Source of the DNA: an uncultured Clostridia bacterium
GTDB taxonomy: Bacteria > Bacillota > Clostridia > Oscillospirales > Acutalibacteraceae
Assembly (NCBI GenBank): GCA_946626015.1
Contig: CAMOTT010000022.1
Location: forward strand, 1 to 19,035
Direction: 5' to 3'
DNA: 19,035 bases
Of this stretch, positions 1 through 6,656 are shown piece after piece (position 1 is the stretch's first letter; every line of letters begins with the position of its first letter). A program made the translations under genes and the position numbers. The notes beneath the pieces were generated by a model. That model was not told the DNA's origin, did no database searches, and saw only the letters and a list, made by a program, of their open reading frames with translations.

Positions 1-510
1 GTCACGGGGGTAGAACACGGTGATCTTTGTGTTGGGAACGTCCTTAAAGCCCTCAAGGGCGGCTTTGCCGGTGTCGCCTGAGGTGGCAACAAGGATAACT
101 ATGGTCTTGTCGTCTCCGGTCTTCTTTGAGGCCTTTGTGAGCAGGTGGGGCAGGAGCTGGAGAGCCATATCCTTGAACGCGCAGGTGGGACCCTTCCACA
201 GCTCAAGTATGTCCACACCCTCCTCAATGGGTACAAGAGGGGCGATTTTTTCGCTGCTGAACTTTCCGCCGCCGTAGGCGCCGTTCACGCAGTCGTCCAG
301 CTCCTCATCTGTGAAATCGGTGAGATAAAGCTTGAGCACTTCCTTGGCTCTGCCTATATAGTCGAGCCTGGAAAGAGCTACGATCTGGTCAAGGGTGAGC
401 TTGGGTATCTCCGTGGGAACGAACAGACCGCCGTCTGCGGAGATGCCCTTGGTTATCGCCTCCGCGGAGGAGACCCTGACATTGCTGTCCCTTGTGCTGG
501 TATATAACAT
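1..510 (-). CDS. thrC: threonine synthase, N-terminal part (runs off left edge)
   Basis: Threonine synthase converts O-phosphohomoserine to threonine and phosphate with pyridoxal phosphate, the last step of threonine synthesis in the cytoplasm. The 170 visible residues have the family N-terminus (MLYTSTRD near residue 1, then ISADGGLFVP at 23-32), the PLP-lysine motif AFKDMALQ with Lys113, and the phosphate-binding ATSGDTGKAAL at 142-152. The ATG at 510-508 is supported by AAGGGA about ten bases upstream; an ATG inside that stretch is followed at once by a stop. The rest of the gene lies outside the window. The gene has its own sigma-A promoter just beyond the end of the phosphoesterase gene, so it need not depend on the operon upstream. 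Family assignment is secure. Confidence 0.95.
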   Translation of the reverse strand, partial: MLYTSTRDSNVRVSSAEAITKGISADGGLFVPTEIPKLTLDQIVALSRLDYIGRAKEVLKLYLTDFTDEELDDCVNGAYGGGKFSSEKIAPLVPIEEGVDILELWKGPTCAFKDMALQLLPHLLTKASKKTGDDKTIVILVATSGDTGKAALEGFKDVPNTKITVFYPRD

Positions 511-573
511 CAGTAGTACATCCCTTCTGAAAAGTGTACGCATAAGCTGTACTTAAAATTGTATCGGCTTTAC

Positions 574-603
574 ATTATAGCAGAAACAGTATGCCGGTTG
601 CAA
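574..603 (-). promoter_or_regulatory. sigma-A promoter of thrC
   Basis: Read on the minus strand, TTGCAA (603-598) is followed after 18 bases by TATAAT (579-574), which is preceded by TG as an extended -10 (TGCTATAAT). The predicted start near 567 leaves a leader of about 57 nt before the thrC ATG. I see no T-box or attenuator in that short leader. Confidence 0.75.
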
Positions 604-624
604 CTGTTGATTTTTCGGCGGAAA

Positions 625-2361
625 TCATACTATGTGGAAGATAGTGTGGATAATTCTTGCAAAGAACTCAAGGATCTTTATCAATGTGATATACACTGCT
701 TCCGCGCCGTGGGGAATAATGGATTCGGCTGTGTATGAGGGGAGCACCGCGTTGTTGTCATCGGGCTCATAGGCGTCAACGGTGATGCCCTCTATTGTGG
801 ACTCAAGGAAGATATCCGCCAGTTTGTTTGCGACGGTCTCCTTGAAGTTGAAGGAACCTGCGTAGTTGTACATATTCTCCTTGACCTGACCCAAACCGAG
901 CTTTTCCGCAAAGGCGGAAACGTCGATGTTTTTCTCCTTGAACGTCTCAAGGAAGATCATCTTTATGATGTTCTTGAGGAGAACTATCTCAACGTTGTTG
1001 GACTGTATGTTTTCGTCGCCCTCCATGTGAGAGGTCAGGATCTTGCCGAGGATATCGTAAACGGTCTGATATTCGCTTGCGGGTATGTCGTACCTGTAAT
1101 TTTTCGCGATCTCCTCAAAGCTGCGTCCGTCGGCGGGATCCTGAGTGTATATGGGTCTGCCGATATAGTCATAAATAACAGGCATGATCTCGTTGATCTG
1201 GGCGGCAAGCTTGCTGTCGCCGTTGATGTTGAGCTTGTTGATTATGGCTGAAGGATTGCCGATATATTTTTTGATGGTAAATTTCACACTTGTCTCAGCC
1301 ACGCCGTAGGCATAGCTCTTCAGGCCGGCTTTGATGGCCTGAAGCTGCTCGTCGGTATAACCGCCGGGCAGGTAGCTCTTGTCTATGCCGTTGATATATT
1401 TTGTTGAAAAGCTGACGGATGAATCGGTGAAGTTCACTCTGCGGTAAGCGCAGGGATAAGCTGAAAGCGAGCCTGTGACCACGTCATAGATGCTGTTGCC
1501 TTTGAAGGTCGCCTTTGAGGAAATATCAAAGTTGTGGATGTGGCCGGAGAAAACGTATTTGATACCGGCATCGGCAAAGTTCTTCGCTAAATTTCCGGGA
1601 GCCTTTAATGAGGCGTCCTTGATGTAATCCAGAACGAGAGAACCTATGCCTCTGGTGTGATTGAGCACGTTGTGGTGCATCATGGCCACGGGGTATCTGC
1701 CCTCCGCTATCGCCTGAGCCGCCTGCTCGTCTATCCAGTTAAGGAGGTCGGCGCTGATCTCGCCGGTATCGACCTTTTTATTCTCAACATATATAGTGGA
1801 GTCGATGGCGATAAGCCTGTAATTGCTGCCCAGGTCATAGGTGTAGGAGAGGGAGCCTTCATGGCGGGCAAGAGCCTCGGAGTAGCCGAAGTCCTTGTAC
1901 ATCTCCGCAAACTTATCCTTGCCGAAGGAATAGCAGACGTCGTTGTTGCCGGGGATAACAAGGATCTCCTTGCCTGTTCTCTTCTCGGCTTTGGCCAGCT
2001 CTTTGGCGGCATATTCGTGGGTGGATTCGCTGCCCATATCCACGATATCGCCGGTAAGGAGCACATATTTGCTGCTTGTGCTGCTCAGATCTGAAAGAAA
2101 TTTCTTGAATATGGCGTTTGATTCCGCCCCAAGGGCAGCTTTTGTGTTGTTCACGTGGCAGTAGACGCCGCTGTCGGGCAAGCCGTTGTTTGCGCTGACG
2201 GTGCCGTACTGCGCGGTAGGTACAATGTGCAGGTCAGACGCCACAACTAATTTTAAAGTTTCGTCCGCCGCAAGGGTGCCTAAAAGCGTAACGGGCACCA
2301 ACAAAGCTACGCAAAGGATAGCCGCTACGATCCCGATAATGGTTTTTCTTGTTTGATTCAT
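625..2361 (-). CDS. exported calcineurin-like metallophosphoesterase, 578 aa
   Basis: This is a metal-dependent phosphoesterase of the calcineurin-like superfamily, probably acting outside the membrane. A basic N-terminus and a hydrophobic stretch at about residues 8-30 form a signal peptide or anchor, with a possible cleavage site near Ala31-Ala32. The metal-binding blocks follow in order: D43-x-H45, GD at 104-105, GNND at 138-141, HH at 229-230 and GHIH at 273-276. The remaining 250 or so residues match no domain I recognise and end in a hydrophobic, aromatic helix that could touch the membrane. The ATG has AAAGGA about ten bases upstream. It lies last in the rbgA-rnhB-yraN run, 64 bp after yraN, and may have its own weak promoter there. 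The substrate is unknown; nucleotide, phospholipid or wall-linked phosphate are all possible. Confidence 0.85.
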   Translation of the reverse strand: MNQTRKTIIGIVAAILCVALLVPVTLLGTLAADETLKLVVASDLHIVPTAQYGTVSANNGLPDSGVYCHVNNTKAALGAESNAIFKKFLSDLSSTSSKYVLLTGDIVDMGSESTHEYAAKELAKAEKRTGKEILVIPGNNDVCYSFGKDKFAEMYKDFGYSEALARHEGSLSYTYDLGSNYRLIAIDSTIYVENKKVDTGEISADLLNWIDEQAAQAIAEGRYPVAMMHHNVLNHTRGIGSLVLDYIKDASLKAPGNLAKNFADAGIKYVFSGHIHNFDISSKATFKGNSIYDVVTGSLSAYPCAYRRVNFTDSSVSFSTKYINGIDKSYLPGGYTDEQLQAIKAGLKSYAYGVAETSVKFTIKKYIGNPSAIINKLNINGDSKLAAQINEIMPVIYDYIGRPIYTQDPADGRSFEEIAKNYRYDIPASEYQTVYDILGKILTSHMEGDENIQSNNVEIVLLKNIIKMIFLETFKEKNIDVSAFAEKLGLGQVKENMYNYAGSFNFKETVANKLADIFLESTIEGITVDAYEPDDNNAVLPSYTAESIIPHGAEAVYITLIKILEFFARIIHTIFHIV

Positions 2362-2388
2362 TAAGTATCAATCCTTTTAATTATTTTA

Positions 2389-2422
2389 TGACTACAGTCA
2401 CTGATACCTGGTTCATTGTCAA
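2389..2422 (-). promoter_or_regulatory. possible promoter/operator before the metallophosphoesterase
   Basis: The 64-bp gap after yraN holds a perfect TTGACA on the minus strand (2422-2417). No good -10 lies at the usual distance; the 17-bp position reads GACTGT. Downstream is the near-palindrome TGACTACAGTCA (2389-2400), overlapping a second short one, CAGTCACTG. This could be a regulated promoter that needs an activator, or a chance -35. No terminator is visible in the gap. Confidence 0.3.
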
Positions 2423-2425
2423 CCG

Positions 2426-2791
2426 TTAAAGCTGACTTTCAAAGGCGTTTTCTATGTGCCTTAATTCCAATACATTATATTTTTCATCAAGGGTGATCTC
2501 GATAACGTCAAAACGGGGCTGCCTTTCCGTGGGGTACTTTTGCAGGTAGCCTGCTGCGGCATAGGTCAGCTTGCGCTGTTTGTTGAAGTCCACTGCCGCT
2601 GAGGGGATGTCGAAGGGGTTGCGCCCCCTCGTTTTGACCTCAACGAAAGCAAGACAGTCACCCCTGCCTGCGATGATGTCTATTTCTCCGCCCCTTACGC
2701 GGTAGTTTACACTTTCTATGCTGTAACCTTTATCGCGCAGATGCCTTGCGGCGTAGATTTCTCCCCATTTTCCGGTAAAATTGCCCTCCAC
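2426..2791 (-). CDS. UPF0102 family YraN-like protein (nuclease-fold), 121 aa
   Basis: This protein belongs to the YraN/UPF0102 family, small proteins with a PD-(D/E)xK endonuclease-like fold whose cellular role is not settled. The diagnostic residues are present: GGEIDII at 34-40 (Glu36, Asp38) and FVEVKTR at 49-55 (Glu51, Lys53), giving a complete putative metal site. Length is normal for the family. The start is GTG at 2791-2789, chosen because GGGAGG lies seven bases upstream and no in-frame ATG fits. It begins 19 bp after the rnhB stop and is almost certainly co-transcribed with it. The rnhB-yraN pairing is common across bacteria, suggesting a role in DNA processing, but this is context only. 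Confidence 0.9.
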   Translation of the reverse strand: MEGNFTGKWGEIYAARHLRDKGYSIESVNYRVRGGEIDIIAGRGDCLAFVEVKTRGRNPFDIPSAAVDFNKQRKLTYAAAGYLQKYPTERQPRFDVIEITLDEKYNVLELRHIENAFESQL

Positions 2792-2810
2792 GGATGATCA
2801 TCCTCCCGGG

Positions 2811-3410
2811 TCATTTGTTTATTATTTTTTTGAGAAAGGTTCTCCTGTGAACGGGGGATATGCCGTGCTTTTCGATAAGCTCATAGTGCAGCTTTGTGCC
2901 ATAGCCCTTGTGCTGATCAAAGGCGTATTGGGGATATTCCCGGGCAAGGTCGTACATAAATCTGTCCCTGCTGACCTTTGCGAGGATGGAGGCCGCCGCT
3001 ATTGAGGGGCTCAGGGAATCGCCCTTGATAACTGTCTTTACGGGGATGCTGAGGGGCGGGGTCCTGTTTCCGTCCACCAGAGCGAAATCCGCCGGTTTGC
3101 ACAAACCCTCCACCGCTCTTTTCATTGCAAGGAAGGTGGCTTGCAGGATGTTTATCTCATCTATCTCTTTTTCGTCCGCCGAGGCTATGGAATAAGCTTC
3201 GGCTTTTTCGATTATTATGTCGAATAATTGCTCTCTTTTCTTCTCCGAGAGCTTCTTTGAGTCGTTGAGCCCTTCGATCTCACAGCCCTCCGGCAAAATC
3301 ACGGCCGCAGCAAATACGGGGCCTGCCAAAGGCCCTCTGCCTGCCTCGTCGACACCGCAGACGGAGGTGAAGCCGGCTGCAAGTGCCGCCTGTTCAAATT
3401 CAAAGGTCAT
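2811..3410 (-). CDS. rnhB: ribonuclease HII, 199 aa
   Basis: RNase HII cuts the RNA strand of RNA/DNA hybrids and nicks 5' of single ribonucleotides misincorporated in DNA. The catalytic set is complete: VDEAGRGPLAGPV with Asp21 and Glu22, Asp113 in LVDGNR, and Asp131 in IKGDS, followed by AAASILAKVSRDR. At 199 residues it matches the usual size (E. coli about 198). I chose the ATG at 3410-3408, which has GAAAGAG about eight bases upstream and lies 13 bp after the rbgA stop. An in-frame ATG at 3440 would add ten residues and overlap rbgA by 17 nt, but has no ribosome-binding site. The rbgA-rnhB-yraN order is a classical Firmicute arrangement. Confidence 0.96.
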   Translation of the reverse strand: MTFEFEQAALAAGFTSVCGVDEAGRGPLAGPVFAAAVILPEGCEIEGLNDSKKLSEKKREQLFDIIIEKAEAYSIASADEKEIDEINILQATFLAMKRAVEGLCKPADFALVDGNRTPPLSIPVKTVIKGDSLSPSIAAASILAKVSRDRFMYDLAREYPQYAFDQHKGYGTKLHYELIEKHGISPVHRRTFLKKIINK

Positions 3411-3423
3411 ATCATTCACTCTT

Positions 3424-4278
3424 TCAACAGGGCATTTCAAGTGTAATTTTGCCTAATTTGCCCTCACGGTATTCGTCAAACAGCATCACCGCGGCTCTTT
3501 CGGTGTCGATCTCTCCGCCGCCGATTAGCATACCTCTTTTGCGGCCTATCATCTCAAGCGCCTCAAAGGGTTCTTTGCCCTGAAAGCCGCTTATTTTGTA
3601 ACGCTGCGCCAATCTTTCCGGGTAGTCGGAGATAAGTACTTCAAGGAGCCTCACGGCCATGGTCTCCGCGTCCAGTATTGTATCCTTGACCGAGCCGATG
3701 AAAGCGAGCTTATCCCCCACTGCCGGGTCGTCAAATTTCGGCCAAAGCACTCCGGGGGTGTCCAGAAGCTCCACCCCGTCCCCGATAGCGAACCACTGGT
3801 TGTGCCGGGTGACCCCGGGCTTGTCCGCCACCTTTGCGCGGGCCTTGCCCGCCATGCGGTTGATAAAGGAGGATTTGCCTGTGTTGGGTATGCCCACCAC
3901 CATCACCCGGAGGGCTTTGCCGGGCATACCTTTTTCTGTATTTGAACGGATCTTATCTTTAAGCACGGTGCGCACGAGGGTGTGGTATTTATTCAGACCC
4001 TTGCCTGAGCGGCAGTCAACAGGCAGCACAAAGGCTCCCTGCTTCTCAAAAAAGCTCACCCATCTGCGGGTGGCGTTTTCGTCCGCCAGATCGCACTTGT
4101 TAAGCAGTATGATGTGGGGCTTGTTCCCGATAAGCTCATTCAGCTCAGGGTTGCGGCTGCTCAGGGGGATGCGCGCGTCCAGCAGTTCGGTCACCGCGTC
4201 CACCAGAGGCAGGCTTTCTTTGATGAGCCTGCGGGTCTTTGCCATATGCCCCGGGAACCATTGAACGTTCTGTTCCAT
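3424..4278 (-). CDS. rbgA: ribosome biogenesis GTPase RbgA (YlqF), 284 aa
   Basis: RbgA is a GTPase that acts late in assembly of the 50S ribosomal subunit. It shows the circularly permuted GTPase order expected of the family: G4 NKCD at 60-63 comes before the P-loop GIPNTGKSS at 129-137, then PGVT at 154-157 and DTPG at 173-176. The N-terminal WFPGHMAKTRR is diagnostic of the YlqF group, and the helical C-terminal RNA-binding region is present. Its ATG lies three bases after the stop of the aldolase-like gene, and the purine run AAAGAAAGAGAAA that encodes that protein's Lys-rich tail serves as the ribosome-binding site, so translation is probably coupled. Confidence 0.97.
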   Translation of the reverse strand: MEQNVQWFPGHMAKTRRLIKESLPLVDAVTELLDARIPLSSRNPELNELIGNKPHIILLNKCDLADENATRRWVSFFEKQGAFVLPVDCRSGKGLNKYHTLVRTVLKDKIRSNTEKGMPGKALRVMVVGIPNTGKSSFINRMAGKARAKVADKPGVTRHNQWFAIGDGVELLDTPGVLWPKFDDPAVGDKLAFIGSVKDTILDAETMAVRLLEVLISDYPERLAQRYKISGFQGKEPFEALEMIGRKRGMLIGGGEIDTERAAVMLFDEYREGKLGKITLEMPC

Positions 4279-4281
4279 CTG

Positions 4282-5397
4282 TCATTTCTCTTTCTTTTTG
4301 CGCCTGCTTCTGAGGCAGTACAGCCTTATGAGTATTGACTCCCAAAAGCCTATGTATTTCGGCGTGCTGATGAGGGAGGCCTCTATCTGCGCCTTGCAGT
4401 CCTTTTCAATTATCATTTCAAGCAGCGCTGTGTTGCTCTGGGTATCCGCACAGCAAAAGGCTCCCCTGTTCTTGACAAGCACCGCCGGGGAATGTTTGAG
4501 CTTGCTGACAACAGCCTCAGGCTCCGGTGAGGCGCAGCCCATGCTGACGCCCACGCAGCCGGCAAAATCGTTGAGCAGGGGTTTGATCCCGTAGCCCATG
4601 CGCGAGACCGCGACGGTGTAGGGCATGGCGCAGTGGCTGATGCATTTTACCTCGCCGTAGGCCTTGTATATCGCCCTGTGTATTTCGGCCTCCCGGGGGA
4701 AACGGCTGTCCGCCTCTCCGTCCATGGGAACAGTGAAGCTCTCGCCGTTTTTGCCCAACATAACAAAGGTGTTCGTTCTGCGGATGCTGTTGTAAACGTC
4801 TTTGCCGTAAGGGGCGCCTAAAGTGTTGGGAGTGGAGCGGAATCTGTCCTCACAAAGCTCCTCAAGGGTCAGAGCCACAAGATAGGCGGTGTTGAAGTTT
4901 TCGCCCATGCAGAAGGCTCCGCTGTTGGCGATGAGCACGGCTCTGGAGGGCAGGGAGACCACCGCGCCGGAGACGTTCCTGCGCAGGGCGCCGGTGCCGG
5001 GAAGGGCGTAACTGGCGCATTTTACTGTTCTGCCCAGTTTTTCGATATTGTCTATACCCTGAACAAGGATATCTCTGGACAGGACGCTCAAAACCGAAGC
5101 ATTGAGCTGATTTGTGTGTATTATGAAATTTATTTCCGGTCGGAGCCTGTAACAGTCCGCATGGAAATTTCTCTCAAAAAAAGGTCTGTGGTCTTTGATA
5201 AAAGATTTTTTCTTTATTTCGTCTATGATGATGTCCTCCGTCGAAAGCTCGGCGAAGGAGCACCCGACGGGAGTTACCGCGAACAGGTTTTCGTCTACCC
5301 GGCAGCTTATGCTGCCCCAGGGGCCGATCATAAGCCCGGCGTCAACCAGCTTTTTGCCCGCGGAGATCACCGCCTGTTTTGCTTGTGCAGTGTCCAT
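4282..5397 (-). CDS. tandem class II aldolase/adducin-like protein, metal ligands lost, 371 aa
   Basis: Two class II aldolase/adducin-like domains occur in one chain, about residues 1-190 and 200-345. Active members bind zinc with an HxH pair and a later NHG histidine and cleave or decarboxylate sugar phosphates. Here domain 1 has HTN (94-96) and NSG (158-160); domain 2 has HCA (255-257) and NRG (310-312). One histidine of each pair and both NHG histidines are therefore missing, while surrounding family residues (FERNFHADCYRLRP at 74-87, EIHRAIY at 238-244) remain. Classical zinc catalysis looks unlikely; a binding or structural role, or altered chemistry, is possible. The ATG at 5397 has GAGGAA seven bases upstream; an in-frame TTG at 5415 is less likely. 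The tail is rich in Arg and Lys. It lies 26 bp after the isomerase-like gene. Confidence 0.75.
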   Translation of the reverse strand: MDTAQAKQAVISAGKKLVDAGLMIGPWGSISCRVDENLFAVTPVGCSFAELSTEDIIIDEIKKKSFIKDHRPFFERNFHADCYRLRPEINFIIHTNQLNASVLSVLSRDILVQGIDNIEKLGRTVKCASYALPGTGALRRNVSGAVVSLPSRAVLIANSGAFCMGENFNTAYLVALTLEELCEDRFRSTPNTLGAPYGKDVYNSIRRTNTFVMLGKNGESFTVPMDGEADSRFPREAEIHRAIYKAYGEVKCISHCAMPYTVAVSRMGYGIKPLLNDFAGCVGVSMGCASPEPEAVVSKLKHSPAVLVKNRGAFCCADTQSNTALLEMIIEKDCKAQIEASLISTPKYIGFWESILIRLYCLRSRRKKKEK

Positions 5398-5423
5398 GGA
5401 GCGGTTCCTCGTCAAAACTAAAC

Positions 5424-6203
5424 TTATTCAAACAATGCCTTCATGACTTTGACAGCGGAGGGAATGTCCACCTCAGGATCCTCGAGCCTTGCTTCGATGC
5501 TTATTTTGCCGTTATATCCGGCGGCTTTTATCTGATCCACAATGGGCTTGTAGTCAAACTCGTTCACATCGTGTGGGAAAAATCTGCATTTAGGAGGATT
5601 GGGATTTGAAAAGTGGATGTTTTTGAGATCGTCGCCGCACTCGCCGAAGACGGTGTAGGGCTCCTTCTCGATGAACATATGGTAGGTGTCCGCTAAAATT
5701 TTTACGTTGGGATGGTTGAGCTCACGGGAGTAGCTGAGGGCCTCGCTCACCGTGAAGATGGTTTCGGCAACCTCGTGGCTGAGGGGCTCGATGACCATGG
5801 TTATGCCGTATTCTTTAGCAACGTCGCCCATAACGCCCAGAACCCTGATCAGCCTGTCGTGCACCTCCGCGGGCTCAACGCCCTGGGGGATCCTTCTTGA
5901 GTTGCCGCTGCCGAAGGCGGGGTTCTCAATGCCCAGATAGGCGGCTCTGTAAAAGGCCTTTTTTATGTATTCAAGAGTCTTATCAAAGGGGGTCTCGGTC
6001 TCATCGATCACCTTTATGTCGCCGGGGAAAAAGCAGTTGGAGCAGAGCATGGGAAGGTCGGCTGCAACAAGTCTGTTTTTGACCTCTTTGAGCTCCTCCT
6101 CTGACCACTGGCAGATCTTTGTCAGGTTGCCTTCGATGAAATCATAACCGGAAGCCTTGATTTTCTCAATGTTTTCGGGTCCTGAACACATTCCGTATAA
6201 CAT
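5424..6203 (-). CDS. sugar phosphate isomerase/epimerase-like TIM barrel, 259 aa
   Basis: This belongs to the xylose-isomerase-like TIM barrel family (AP endonuclease 2 fold), cytoplasmic enzymes that isomerise or epimerise sugars and keto acids using a divalent metal. The expected metal ligands are visible: Glu139 in VIEPLS, Asp172 in ILADTYH, His197 in NIHFSN and Glu237 in ISIEAR, so it is probably active. Length is normal. The ATG is preceded by GAGAGGAG eight bases upstream, a strong ribosome-binding site. As first gene behind the leftward promoter at 6278-6306 it should be well expressed. Its neighbour is a class II aldolase-like protein; such pairs occur in sugar-acid pathways, but the exact substrate cannot be read from sequence. 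Confidence 0.85.
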   Translation of the reverse strand: MLYGMCSGPENIEKIKASGYDFIEGNLTKICQWSEEELKEVKNRLVAADLPMLCSNCFFPGDIKVIDETETPFDKTLEYIKKAFYRAAYLGIENPAFGSGNSRRIPQGVEPAEVHDRLIRVLGVMGDVAKEYGITMVIEPLSHEVAETIFTVSEALSYSRELNHPNVKILADTYHMFIEKEPYTVFGECGDDLKNIHFSNPNPPKCRFFPHDVNEFDYKPIVDQIKAAGYNGKISIEARLEDPEVDIPSAVKVMKALFE

Positions 6204-6277
6204 AACGAAAACTCCTCTCGGATGAATTTTGTCTAAAAAATCGCAATTTCACGCATATTAAAGACTGTTTACACACC

Positions 6278-6306
6278 ATTATATCAACTACTGTTTCAAA
6301 TATCAA
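6278..6306 (-). promoter_or_regulatory. strong sigma-A promoter of the leftward operon
   Basis: On the minus strand TTGATA (6306-6301) and a perfect TATAAT (6283-6278) are separated by exactly 17 bases. The predicted start near 6271 gives a leader of about 67 nt before the isomerase-like gene. It is the best leftward promoter in the region and probably drives the genes down to the metallophosphoesterase. Confidence 0.8.
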
Positions 6307-6511
6307 CCGATATTTCAAGATTTTGAATACTTTTTATTACAAATTATAGGCGAATCGGGGAAACCTTCCGTAAAACGAGCCTTGACCGGCGGAACAGGGA
6401 CAAGCGCCTGCGCAAAAATAATTTTTTATTTTTTGCCGTCAACAAAAAACCGGGAAAACCACAGGCTTAAAAGACCTTGAAAAATATACTTTTGGGGAGA
6501 CGGAAAGACAA

Positions 6512-6521
6512 TTTGCGCAAA
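6512..6521. repeat. 10-bp perfect palindrome TTTGCGCAAA
   Basis: A perfect palindrome about 50 bp upstream of the dnaA -35 element. It could be a repressor or activator site, though a 10-bp palindrome also arises by chance. Confidence 0.35.
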
Positions 6522-6549
6522 GAAAAAATACAATAGTTAAACTGAAAAA

Positions 6550-6562
6550 CATATTAAATATG
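6550..6562. repeat. 13-bp palindrome CATATTAAATATG next to the dnaA promoter
   Basis: Arms CATATT and AATATG are perfect inverted copies around one central A, flanked on both sides by GAAAAA-like runs. The site ends ten bases before the dnaA -35, a position suited to an operator. The AT-rich setting makes chance occurrence more likely. Confidence 0.4.
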
Positions 6563-6572
6563 AAAAAATGTG

Positions 6573-6601
6573 TTGAAATGCACTTTTTATTGTGCTATAC
6601 T
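6573..6601 (+). promoter_or_regulatory. extended -10 sigma-A promoter of dnaA
   Basis: TTGAAA (6573-6578) and TATACT (6596-6601) are spaced 17 bases apart, and TG before the -10 (TGCTATACT) makes it an extended -10 promoter. The start would be near 6608, giving a leader of about 58 nt. A second TATAAT at 6614-6619 has only a poor -35. This promoter rules out the in-frame ATG at 6570 as the dnaA start, because that codon lies upstream of transcription. Confidence 0.82.
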
Positions 6602-6650
6602 CAGTGATACTATTATAATAGACGGATTATCGAATCAAATTTGCAAAAAA

Positions 6651-6656
6651 AGGAGG
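6651..6656 (+). promoter_or_regulatory. ribosome-binding site that fixes the dnaA TTG start
   Basis: A perfect AGGAGG sits nine bases before TTG at 6666-6668. No ATG or GTG in the frame is near it, so TTG is the start codon of dnaA. Confidence 0.85.

Noticed and set aside
145..507. 120-aa plus-strand ORF over thrC
   Set aside because: The minus strand encodes threonine synthase with its PLP motif across the whole stretch.
511..573. T-box or attenuator leader before thrC
   Set aside because: The leader is only about 57 nt, with a weak bulged GTAC/GTAC pairing and no terminator or T-box sequence.
1657..2094. 145-aa plus-strand ORF inside the metallophosphoesterase gene
   Set aside because: It is antisense to a gene with clear catalytic motifs, has no ribosome-binding site I can support, and its protein resembles nothing known.
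3659..4264. 201-aa plus-strand ORF over rbgA
   Set aside because: Antisense to rbgA, which has all GTPase motifs; Ser/Arg/Leu-rich shadow product.
6268..6276. DnaA box in the dnaA upstream region
   Set aside because: GTTTACACA differs from the consensus at two fixed positions and stands alone, so I do not call it a box.
6412..6436. Intrinsic terminator in the dnaA upstream region
   Set aside because: The inverted repeat is almost pure A/T with an unequal arm and no GC stem, and no gene ends nearby; kept only as part of a small-RNA idea.
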